A stretch of DNA of 36,294 nucleotides from Candidatus Tayloriibacteriota bacterium (GTDB lineage Bacteria; Patescibacteriota; Minisyncoccia; Phycocordibacterales; UBA10002). Position 1 is the first letter of the stretch; every line of letters starts with the position of its first letter. The notes beneath the pieces were generated by a model, which saw only the letters and a program-made list of their open reading frames with translations, did no database searches and was not told the DNA's origin. The DNA is taken from assembly GCA_009694955.1 (NCBI GenBank), contig SIBZ01000005.1:1-36294 (forward strand), given 5' to 3'. Both the position numbers and the translations under genes were made by a program. This document shows, one piece after another, positions 30,473 to 36,294 of the stretch.

Positions 30473-32155
30473 ATGGTTTCGAAAATCCTCCGATTTATAG
30501 GACGAGAGATAAGCGGACTCCATGAGGCCGCTTATCTTTTGGGCTTCTTCGCACTCCTCTCGCAACTCTTAGGGTTCTTGCGCGACCGCATGCTCGCGTC
30601 ACAGTTTGGCGCGGGAGAAGCGCTTGACGTGTATTTTGCCGCTTTCCGGGTGCCAGACCTTATCTTCATCTGGAGTGCATCAATGGTGTCGCTTTCGGTG
30701 CTGATTCCGTTTCTTTCGAAACGGCGGGCAGAAAACAAGGAAGAAGCGCGTCGTTTTCTCGACACGATTTTTTCCGCATTCTTCGTATTCATCGTTGCCG
30801 TAAGCGCCATCGCCTTTTTCTCCGCTCCCGGGCTCTTACAGCTCCTCTTTCCCGGATTTAGCGAAAGTATGCTCAGCACAACAGGTTTCCTTATGCGGAT
30901 TTTGCTTCTCCAACCGATATGCTTAGGCGTCTCGAATCTATTCGCGAGTGTTACCCAGCTTGAACGGCGGTTTTTCGTCTATGCCGTGAGCCCTATACTG
31001 TACAACTTCGGTATCATTATCGGCGTGTTCTTTTTCTATCCGGTTATGGGACTTTCGGGTCTCGCGTGGGGCGTAGTGCTTGGAGCGCTTCTCCATCTAG
31101 GGATCCAAATTCCCGTCATTGCGCGAGCAGGCCTCCTCCCCAGATTCCGGTTTGCAGTTGATTTTTCGCTTATCCGCGAAGTGCTTCTCGTGTCGCTTCC
31201 GCGCACACTCGCGCTTTCACTGCAGAACATTACAGTACTCCTCCTGACGACACTCGGCTCGCTTCTCGGTATTGGCTCAATTGCCATTTTCAATCTCTCG
31301 TGGAACTTACAGTCGGTTCCGCTTGCCATTGTGGGGGCAAGTTATTCGCTCGCGGCTTTCCCGACGCTCGCCGGACTCTGGACAAAAGGGGACAAGAGTA
31401 CATTCGTATCGACACTTTCAATCGCTATGCGTCATATTTTCTTCTGGTCGGTTCCGGCACTCGTCCTGTTCGTGGTCCTGCGCGCGCAGATTGTGCGCAC
31501 CGTTCTTGGAAGTGGAGCATTCGACTGGAGCGATACCCGCCTCACGGCCGCTTCGCTCGCGCTCTTCGCCGTATCGGTCGTCGCCCAGAGCGCGATACTG
31601 CTCCTTACGCGGGCGTATTACGCGGCGGGCAAGACCCGCGCTCCGCTTCTCATCGCGCTTGGCGGGGCGTGTATAACCGTATGCTCGGCCTTTCTCTTTT
31701 CAAAATGGTTTGCCGGCGAACCATTGGTGCGGTTTTTTCTCGAATCACTTCTCCGTGTGTCAGACCTTGTAAACACACAGGTACTCATTCTTCCTCTCTC
31801 GTATTCGGTCGGGACTATCGCGAGCGCTCTCATATTTTGGAAGCTCTACTCGCGAGACTTTGGGAAATTCGACTCGGCGGTGTCACGTATGTTCTGGCAA
31901 AGTTTCGCTTCATCGGTGCTTATGGGAACGGTTTCGTACGTACTCCTCAATGTCCTTGATACGGTGTTTGACTTGCACACGACACTCGGTGTGTTCCTCC
32001 AAGGACTCTGTGCCGGAGCGGGAGGTATTGTCGTCGGAGCCCTTGTCTTGTATCTCCTCGGCAATCTTGAAATCCGCGAAATCTGGAAGACACTGCATCA
32101 TAAAATCTGGAAGGCAAAATTCATCGGTCCCGACCCGACCGAGACGACGTTTTAA
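30473..32155 (+). CDS. murJ: MurJ/MviN-type lipid II flippase
   Basis: This 560-aa protein has ~14 membrane helices. The N-terminal signature QLLGFLRDRMLASQFGAGEALDVYFAAFRVPD carries the MurJ pattern of charged residues in the central cavity. Further family blocks are LFPGFSE, ARAGLLPRF and TRAYYAAGKTRAPL. MurJ flips undecaprenyl-linked peptidoglycan precursor across the membrane. GAGGAG just before the previous stop codon (GCCGAGGAGTAACAATGG) serves as ribosome binding site, so translation is coupled to the Wzy-like gene. Confidence 0.93.
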   Translation: MVSKILRFIGREISGLHEAAYLLGFFALLSQLLGFLRDRMLASQFGAGEALDVYFAAFRVPDLIFIWSASMVSLSVLIPFLSKRRAENKEEARRFLDTIFSAFFVFIVAVSAIAFFSAPGLLQLLFPGFSESMLSTTGFLMRILLLQPICLGVSNLFASVTQLERRFFVYAVSPILYNFGIIIGVFFFYPVMGLSGLAWGVVLGALLHLGIQIPVIARAGLLPRFRFAVDFSLIREVLLVSLPRTLALSLQNITVLLLTTLGSLLGIGSIAIFNLSWNLQSVPLAIVGASYSLAAFPTLAGLWTKGDKSTFVSTLSIAMRHIFFWSVPALVLFVVLRAQIVRTVLGSGAFDWSDTRLTAASLALFAVSVVAQSAILLLTRAYYAAGKTRAPLLIALGGACITVCSAFLFSKWFAGEPLVRFFLESLLRVSDLVNTQVLILPLSYSVGTIASALIFWKLYSRDFGKFDSAVSRMFWQSFASSVLMGTVSYVLLNVLDTVFDLHTTLGVFLQGLCAGAGGIVVGALVLYLLGNLEIREIWKTLHHKIWKAKFIGPDPTETTF

Positions 32156-32187
32156 GACACATTTAAGCTTTTTTATATCCCGTATTT

Positions 32188-32197
32188 CTGCTAGTAT
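32188..32197 (+). promoter_or_regulatory. Extended -10 promoter of lepA
   Basis: TGCTAGTAT ends six bases before the ATG at 32204, again the leaderless spacing. Confidence 0.55.
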
Positions 32198-32203
32198 GGC
32201 CGT

Positions 32204-34033
32204 ATGTCGCAGCAAAACATACGTAATTTCTGTATTATCGCCCATATAGACCACGGAAAGTCCACGCTCGCGGACCGGCTTCTTGAAATTACCGGCACGA
32301 TTGAGAAGCGAAAAATGCAGAATCAAGTACTCGACTCGATGGAACTTGAACGGGAGCGAGGCATCACTATCAAAATGACGCCGGTCCGGATGAAGTATAA
32401 AACAGGAGGTACGGACTATATTTTCAACCTTATTGACACCCCCGGGCATATAGATTTCGCGTATGAGGTCTCGCGCGCTATGAAGGCCGTGGAAGGGGCT
32501 ATCGTGCTCGTAGACGCGACGCAGGGTGTGCAAGCGCAGACGATATCGGTACTCGGCATGGCACAGGAAGCTGGACTCACGATTATTCCCGTGGTGAATA
32601 AAATCGATTCTCCGCTCGCGCAGGTGCCTGAGACAAAAAAGCAGATTGCCGAACTTTGTGGGGTGCCCGAGAGTGAAGTACTCTTGGTTTCTGGGAAGAC
32701 CGGTGCGGGGGTGGAGGAGCTATTGCAGGCGGTGATTGACCGCGTTCCTGCACCACACCCCCCCTCAAATCTCCCCTTAGAAAAGGAGGAAGGAAGACCC
32801 GATGGATTCCGTGGTCTTATTTTTGATTTTAAGTATTCCAATCATGCGGGCGTAATCGTCTATCTTCGCTCTTTTGATGGAAGCACGAAGCGAGGCGACA
32901 AACTTCGTTTTGCCGCTTCGGAACAGGATTTTACCGTGCTTGAAGCGGGCATTTTCACTCCCGAAGAAACTCCCGTCACTTCTCTCTCTGCTGGAGAAAT
33001 CGGATATTTGATTACCGGCGTTAAAGAGCCGGGTATCGCATCGGTTGGAGATACAATTCTTTCGGCAAAAGGAAGGGAGACGCCACTCCCCGGGTATGAC
33101 CGGCCGAAGCCGGTCGTATGGGCATCCATCTATCCCGAAAGCCAGGATGATTTCACGATGCTTCGTCAGGCGGTTGACCGGCTTCGCCTTTCCGACTCTT
33201 CGTTTACCTATGAAGAAGAATCGGGAGGACTTCTGGGGCGTGGCTTCCGGTGCGGTTTCCTTGGTATGCTTCACCTTGAAATTATCACCGAGCGTCTCCG
33301 ACGCGAATTCAGTCTGTCGCTTGTCGTTACGACACCTTCCATCACCTATGAGGTGGTGACGAAGCGGGGGAAACGTGAGGTGGTCTATTCCGCCGCGAGA
33401 TTTCCCGAGTATGGCGACATAGCGGAGGTATATGAGCCGTGGGTTGAAGCGAGAATTATCACACCCGGAGAATATATCGTGAAGCTGATGCCGATGCTCT
33501 ATGACCATGAGGCGTATCTCAAAGTGACCGAGGACTTCGGAAACAACCGGAATCTTTTGGTTATCGAGATGCCTCTGAGGGAACTGATGCGCGGTTTTTT
33601 TGACGACGTCAAAAGCCTTTCGTCTGGTTTCGCGTCGCTCTCATATAGGATTCTCGAACTCCGGAAAGCCGACGTGGTCAAACTCGAACTCTTGGTTGCT
33701 GAAGAGATTGTGCAGGCATTTTCACGTATCGTGTCCCGGAAGCGGGCGGAGCTTGAAGCGGAGACGGCGGTCGAGAAACTGCACGGGATTTTACCGGCTC
33801 AGCTCTTTGCAACCAAGATTCAAGGGCAAGCGCTCGGACGCATAATTTCTTCGCGCACTGTTCGCGCAACGCAAAAAACATTGGGGGATTTCGGCAAGAA
33901 CGGCGGTGACCGGACGAGAAAAATGAAGCTTTGGCAAAATCAAAAAGAAGGCAAAAAGCGCCTTGAGGAGCGTGGCGTAGGGAAAGTCCGCATCCCACAG
34001 GACGTGTTTTTGAAGATGGTCCGGAAAGATTAG
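32204..34033 (+). CDS. lepA: Translation elongation factor 4 (LepA/EF4)
   Basis: This 609-aa protein is near normal family length. GTPase motifs are AHIDHGKST (~13-21), RGIT, DTPGH (~79-83) and NKID (~133-136). The EF-G-like domains follow, with ESGGLLGRGFRCGFLGMLH. The LepA-specific C-terminal domain ends GKNGGDRTRKMKL, KQKEGKKR-like, and VRIPQDVF. LepA is a ribosome-associated GTPase thought to act on stalled or initiating ribosomes. The loop after the GTPase domain (APHPPSNLPLEKEEGRPDGFRG, ~184-205) is longer than usual and corresponds to a family 1 palindromic repeat, leaving GLIFDFKYS intact. Confidence 0.96.
   Translation: MSQQNIRNFCIIAHIDHGKSTLADRLLEITGTIEKRKMQNQVLDSMELERERGITIKMTPVRMKYKTGGTDYIFNLIDTPGHIDFAYEVSRAMKAVEGAIVLVDATQGVQAQTISVLGMAQEAGLTIIPVVNKIDSPLAQVPETKKQIAELCGVPESEVLLVSGKTGAGVEELLQAVIDRVPAPHPPSNLPLEKEEGRPDGFRGLIFDFKYSNHAGVIVYLRSFDGSTKRGDKLRFAASEQDFTVLEAGIFTPEETPVTSLSAGEIGYLITGVKEPGIASVGDTILSAKGRETPLPGYDRPKPVVWASIYPESQDDFTMLRQAVDRLRLSDSSFTYEEESGGLLGRGFRCGFLGMLHLEIITERLRREFSLSLVVTTPSITYEVVTKRGKREVVYSAARFPEYGDIAEVYEPWVEARIITPGEYIVKLMPMLYDHEAYLKVTEDFGNNRNLLVIEMPLRELMRGFFDDVKSLSSGFASLSYRILELRKADVVKLELLVAEEIVQAFSRIVSRKRAELEAETAVEKLHGILPAQLFATKIQGQALGRIISSRTVRATQKTLGDFGKNGGDRTRKMKLWQNQKEGKKRLEERGVGKVRIPQDVFLKMVRKD
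32756..32796 (+). repeat. In-frame palindromic repeat inside lepA, family 1
   Basis: CACCCCCCCTCAAATCTCCCC then TTAGAAAAGGAGGAAGG is translated as HPPSNLPLEKEEG. It shares the C-rich lead (CACCCC...TCAA-TCTCCCC) with the guaB copy and is read in the same frame. Confidence 0.7.
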
Positions 34034-34100
34034 TAATGTAGTTAGGAGGAAAAACCCTGAGCCTTTTCTTGTCGGTCCTACTTCCTACTTACTTTCCTCA

Positions 34101-34211
34101 CTATCTCCACAAAGCGGGGAAGTAGAGCAAAACCATGCTCACGATAATGAACATACAGACCACAGACCACGCGATACCAATCTTTCTTCGGTGTTTAGGG
34201 TTTAGAAACAT
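34101..34211 (-). CDS. Very small single-pass membrane protein, 36 aa
   Basis: This ORF is absent from the track because of its length. On the minus strand it reads MFLNPKHRRKIGIAWSVV, then a hydrophobic CMFIIVSMVLLYFPALW, then R and stop. It has a basic N-terminus and one membrane helix. The A+T-rich sequence at 34259-34272 contains TATAAT-like boxes on both strands, so it could be divergently transcribed from the FtsB-like gene. From memory similar MFLNPKxR peptides occur in other CPR genomes. The ribosome binding site is weak. Confidence 0.5.
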   Translation of the reverse strand: MFLNPKHRRKIGIAWSVVCMFIIVSMVLLYFPALWR

Positions 34212-34319
34212 ATCAATCCAGCTTTTAGCTGCTAAGTGTTAGCTGTTAGGTAAGAAAATGATATAATATAATCGTCGTCTTAACAAGTTAGCTAGAAACT
34301 AAAAGCTAACAGTTTCTGT

Positions 34320-34694
34320 ATGCGGGACTTCCAGCGAAAACGAAAAATCCGGAAAGTGCTTTACTCGAAAGGAGTAATGGCAGTTCTCCTCCTCCTTGTG
34401 GTACTCGTCGGTAAAGCAACGTGGAGCGTGTATTCCAAGGAACACGAGAGCAGGAATAGATTGAATAATGTTGAGACAGACCTTCAGGCGCTAACCCTGC
34501 GGGAACAAAAACTCCGGGCGGACATCGAACGACTGAAGACGCCCGAAGGTATCGAGTATGAGATTCGGGAACAGTTCCAGGTCGCGAAACCGGGTGAGCG
34601 GATGGTAGTGCTTGTCGACGAGAAGAAGGATGTCTCCGCTGAACAGGTAGTGGAGCGCTCGCTCGTGTCGAAATTTTTTGATATATTCCGTTGA
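34320..34694 (+). CDS. FtsB/DivIC-like septum formation initiator protein
   Basis: This 124-aa protein has a basic N-terminus, one membrane helix (GVMAVLLLLVVLVGKATW) and a coiled coil (~45-70, VETDLQALTLREQKLRADIERLK). It then has the family motif TPEGIEYEIREQFQVAKPGERMVVL. FtsB/DivIC-type proteins link early and late divisome components outside the membrane. The order and length fit well. The leader contains pieces inverse-complementary to the sequence upstream (AGCTTTTAG/CTAAAAGCT). Confidence 0.87.
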   Translation: MRDFQRKRKIRKVLYSKGVMAVLLLLVVLVGKATWSVYSKEHESRNRLNNVETDLQALTLREQKLRADIERLKTPEGIEYEIREQFQVAKPGERMVVLVDEKKDVSAEQVVERSLVSKFFDIFR

Positions 34695-34702
34695 CAAAAA
34701 GA

Positions 34703-34773
34703 GCGGGCATAGTATAGTGGCAATATGCGTGCTTCCCAAGCATGAGACGCGGGTCCGATTCCCGCTGCCCGCA
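34703..34773 (+). tRNA. tRNA-Gly(CCC)
   Basis: Acceptor stem GCGGGCA/TGCCCGC, anticodon loop TTCCCAA (anticodon CCC), and T-arm GCGGG-TCCGATT-CCCGC. CCA is not encoded. It begins eight bases after the end of the FtsB-like gene, so it may be processed from that transcript. Confidence 0.97.
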
Positions 34774-34797
34774 TTTAATAACTAAGACAAAGATATA

Positions 34798-35142
34798 ATG
34801 GTAGAAGAAATCCCAGAGAGTTATGTTGAACCGCAGGCACAGGAAGCGGTGAGAGCATTAGAAGCTAAGGGATATAGCGTTGGTTTGCTTGCGGGTTCTG
34901 CGGGTAATCCTGTTGATGGTAAGCAGGCTATCATATTCACACATCCAAAGTGGGAAGAAGGAAAGCCTACTTTTGACGAGACTACTGCCGACCGATTAAA
35001 GAGTGCCGGATTTGAAATGTATTCAGGAGCTGTTCCTGTTGGGACTATCGGTTTTGAGTTTAGGGTTGAAACGGGTGATGCGCGTGTCCTTGAGGCAAAA
35101 TGGCGAGAACTTGCCACTATTCTTCCGTCACTAAAAGGGTAG
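34798..35142 (+). CDS. Small soluble protein, hypothetical
   Basis: This 114-aa protein is acidic and without membrane segments, alternating predicted helices and strands (EAVRALEAKGYSVGLLAGSAG; KQAIIFTHPKW; VGTIGFEFRVE). No motif is recognised. It follows the tRNA-Gly by 24 bases. TATAATGG overlaps the start codon and so cannot be its -10. Confidence 0.6.
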   Translation: MVEEIPESYVEPQAQEAVRALEAKGYSVGLLAGSAGNPVDGKQAIIFTHPKWEEGKPTFDETTADRLKSAGFEMYSGAVPVGTIGFEFRVETGDARVLEAKWRELATILPSLKG

Positions 35143-35206
35143 TTGCACTACAACTTGTTTAACCATGTGGGAGATTATTCCGCAAGATTCTTTTCGCGAT
35201 TTATTT

Positions 35207-35214
35207 GTTATACT
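35207..35214 (+). promoter_or_regulatory. Extended -10 promoter of the glutaredoxin gene
   Basis: TGTTATACT with TATACT at 35209-35214 gives a ~38-base leader and shows that the track start at 35205 is too early. Confidence 0.55.
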
Positions 35215-35258
35215 GTTCCGACAAGGCGAGTATCTTATCAAAAATAATTTACAACATC

Positions 35259-35495
35259 ATGGCCCAAGTAACTATTTACTCAACTCCGGCCTGTGTCTAT
35301 TGCAACGCAGCGAAAGCGTTCTTCAAGGAGAAAGATGTTGCCTATACGGAACATAACGTTGCCATCGACCAGGACAAGCGCAAGGAAATGATAGAGAAAA
35401 GCGGGCAGATGGGTGTCCCCGTTATCGATATTGACGGACAGCTTGTCGTGGGATTCAACCAGCCGAAAATTAAACAGCTCTTGGGGATTAGTTAG
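35259..35495 (+). CDS. Glutaredoxin-like (NrdH/Grx) protein
   Basis: This 78-aa protein starts MAQVTIYSTPACVYC, carrying the redox motif CVYC (~12-15). MGVPVIDIDGQLVVGFNQPKIKQLL follows, with the cis-Pro (VPV) and glycine turn of the fold. It shuttles electrons between thiols and target enzymes such as ribonucleotide reductase. The partner reductase is not in the window. Confidence 0.93.
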   Translation: MAQVTIYSTPACVYCNAAKAFFKEKDVAYTEHNVAIDQDKRKEMIEKSGQMGVPVIDIDGQLVVGFNQPKIKQLLGIS

Positions 35496-35540
35496 TAGGT
35501 ACGTAGTAAAGTAGTAAGTAGGGAAGAGCGCAAGCCTATC

Positions 35541-35581
35541 TCTCCTCTCCTCTTTAGAGGTGGGGATTAAGGAGGGGTGTT
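35541..35581 (-). repeat. Intergenic copy of palindromic repeat family 1 (inverted)
   Basis: Read on the minus strand it is CACCCCTCCTTAATCCCCACC then CTCTAAAGAGG-AGAGG. This has the same C-rich lead and CTCTAAAGAG core as the in-gene copies in guaB and guaA. Confidence 0.75.
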
Positions 35582-35624
35582 TTTGCTTTAGGATTTTTGT
35601 TTTCTGTGTTACTTTGTAGCGGTA

Positions 35625-35645
35625 GCCCCCGTAGTTAAATGGATA
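35625..35645 (+). pseudogene. 5' fragment of a second tRNA-Arg-like gene
   Basis: GCCCCCGTAGTTAAATGGATA is the acceptor 5' strand and most of the D-arm of a tRNA, nearly identical in its D-arm to the intact tRNA-Arg at 35700. It stops abruptly and runs into a GC-rich hairpin. Its acceptor strand pairs perfectly over seven bases with the fragment ending at 35846. Confidence 0.8.
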
Positions 35646-35699
35646 CCTGCCCGACTCCCGTCCGCTTCGATAGCGAAGCGTGTCGGGCGGATGCATGAC
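35646..35699. repeat. GC-rich hairpin element between tRNA fragment and intact tRNA
   Basis: CGCTTCG-ATAG-CGAAGCG forms the inner stem, and CCCGAC/GTCGGG an outer one. This looks like a palindromic insertion interrupting the tRNA's D-arm. Confidence 0.65.
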
Positions 35700-35771
35700 G
35701 CCCTTATAGTTAAATGGATATAACAGCTCCGTCCTAAGGAGTAGTTGTCGGTTCGATTCCGGCTAAGGGCA
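35700..35771 (+). tRNA. tRNA-Arg(CCT)
   Basis: Acceptor GCCCTTA/TAAGGGC, D-arm with AGTTAAATGGATATAAC, anticodon loop GTCCTAA (anticodon CCT), and T-arm GTCGG-TTCGATT-CCGGC. CCA is not encoded. It lies between the two halves of another tRNA-like gene. Confidence 0.95.
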
Positions 35772-35797
35772 TACTATAGCAAGTCAGGCGGGCGGGG

Positions 35798-35847
35798 AAC
35801 GAGCCGTTCCTAAGGGATAGATGTCAGTTCGATTCTGGCCGGGGGCA
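35798..35847 (+). pseudogene. 3' fragment of the second tRNA-Arg-like gene
   Basis: AACGAGCCGTTCCTAAGGGATAG... gives an anticodon arm with loop TTCCTAA (CCT), then a T-arm GTCAG-TTCGATT-CTGGC and acceptor strand CGGGGGC plus A. It aligns without gaps to the intact tRNA-Arg. The anticodon stem has two mismatches, which suggests decay. Confidence 0.8.
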
Positions 35848-35910
35848 TATGAACAGTCCAAAGTCGAAAGTGTAAAGTGGAAAGTAGAAGATTGAAGACA
35901 AAGTAGTCCA

Positions 35911-35919
35911 TGATATACT
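35911..35919 (+). promoter_or_regulatory. Extended -10 promoter TGATATACT
   Basis: It lies ~45 bases before the ATG at 35965. It is flanked by a 12-bp inverted pair AAAGTGTAAAGT (35867-35878) and ACTTTACACTTT (35942-35953). Confidence 0.5.
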
Positions 35920-35964
35920 TGTTACTGACTTTTTACTTGTTACTTTACACTTTTAACTAACGCT

Positions 35965-36255
35965 ATGACTCCCGAAGAACGACAACTTTTGATTCAAACC
36001 CACCGCATGGTTGAGGAGAATACCAAGCTTCTGCGCAAAATGCACCGTGCAGCCCTCTGGGGACGTGCCTGGCACCTCCTGTATTGGACGGTCATTATAG
36101 GCGCTTCGGTCGGCACGTACTATTTCGTCCAGCCGTATGTCGAACAAGCGCAAAGTGTCTATGGCGGACTAAGAAGCGACGTGCAGAATGTGCGCGGGAC
36201 AGCCAGCCAAATAGGGGATATCGGGAAATTATTTAACGGAATGGGGAAACAATAA
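35965..36255 (+). CDS. Small single-pass membrane protein, hypothetical
   Basis: This 96-aa protein has a charged N-terminal helix (MTPEERQLLIQTHRMVEENTKLLRKMHR), one or two hydrophobic stretches (LLYWTVIIGASVGTYYFVQPYV) and a polar C-terminus. It resembles other short CPR membrane proteins with an N-terminal amphipathic helix, but I cannot name a family. It has its own -10 box and terminator. Confidence 0.7.
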   Translation: MTPEERQLLIQTHRMVEENTKLLRKMHRAALWGRAWHLLYWTVIIGASVGTYYFVQPYVEQAQSVYGGLRSDVQNVRGTASQIGDIGKLFNGMGKQ

Positions 36256-36260
36256 GCAAC

Positions 36261-36282
36261 AAAACCGCCGTTGGGCGGTTTT
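36261..36282 (+). terminator. Terminator at the right end of the window
   Basis: AAAACCGCC-GTTG-GGCGGTTTT is a 9-bp stem whose 3' arm is the T-run. Confidence 0.85.
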
Positions 36283-36294
36283 GTTTATCTATGC

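Noticed and set aside
34691-34718. TTGACA-16-TATAGT overlapping tRNA-Gly
   Set aside because: The TATAGT is the ordinary D-loop of the tRNA, so the match to a promoter is probably accidental.

Overview
The window looks like a chromosomal segment of a Candidate Phyla Radiation bacterium (Candidatus Patescibacteria, most likely a Parcubacteria-type lineage). This rests on gene style: many short membrane proteins of no known family, a CBS-less IMP dehydrogenase, a lemA/htpX pair, a Wzy-like membrane protein with a TPR tail next to murJ, promoters placed so close to start codons that leaderless mRNAs are expected, and the standard genetic code with UGA read as stop. Almost all genes are on the + strand. 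The exact lineage is inferred and was not tested by any search.

Layout. 1-6.3 kb: two surface-type hypothetical proteins, a broken chimera of a lemA 5' end and a groL 3' end, a 54-aa protein too short for the ORF track, intact lemA, a GxxExxY nuclease-like gene bracketed by a 10-bp inverted repeat, htpX, and two small membrane proteins facing each other. 6.3-7.8 kb: a CDP-alcohol phosphatidyltransferase, a zinc-ribbon protein and tRNA-Ser(GGA). 7.9-14.7 kb: an A+T-rich accessory region. It holds a tightly overlapping four-gene cassette (FAD-linked oxidase, glycerophosphodiester phosphodiesterase, half-size MFS protein, 7-TM protein) lying between inverted copies of the 3' end of a KOW-like gene. 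After it come a kinase-like gene interrupted by one TAA and a lytic transglycosylase, with repeated boundary sequences around them. 14.7-17.3 kb: a DoxX protein with a cysteine-rich tail, a small coiled-coil protein, a GrpB-like protein, a PQ-loop-like protein and a DUF962-like protein. 17.3-21.4 kb: a purine block of guaB, guaA and an adenosine deaminase. 21.5-25.7 kb: a probable operon of a phospholipid-methyltransferase-like gene, tspO, a second PQ-loop-like paralogue, a cupin and an M24 peptidase, facing a sterol-desaturase-family gene. 25.8-36.3 kb: a polytopic membrane protein, a DUF192 protein, RNase P RNA, the Wzy/TPR gene plus murJ, lepA, an FtsB-like protein, tRNA-Gly(CCC), a glutaredoxin, tRNA-Arg(CCT) nested inside the two halves of another tRNA, and a small membrane protein.

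The most interesting signal is a set of short GC-rich palindromic repeats lying in-frame inside conserved genes: twice in guaB, twice in guaA, once each in lepA, the M24 peptidase and probably tspO, with a further copy in an intergenic region. Copies in different genes are read in the same frame and give related peptides, for example SGHxSSTEE in both guaB and guaA. This resembles the coding palindromic elements of Rickettsia, but in an unrelated lineage. The second strongest signal is the nested tRNA at 35.6-35.85 kb; the third is the lemA-groL chimera.

Gene-poor stretches: 1-236 holds only the first palindrome copy. 13075-13382 holds one 33-bp repeat. 14265-14773 holds a repeat and a decayed gene 3' end. 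21362-21542 holds only the promoter of the next gene.
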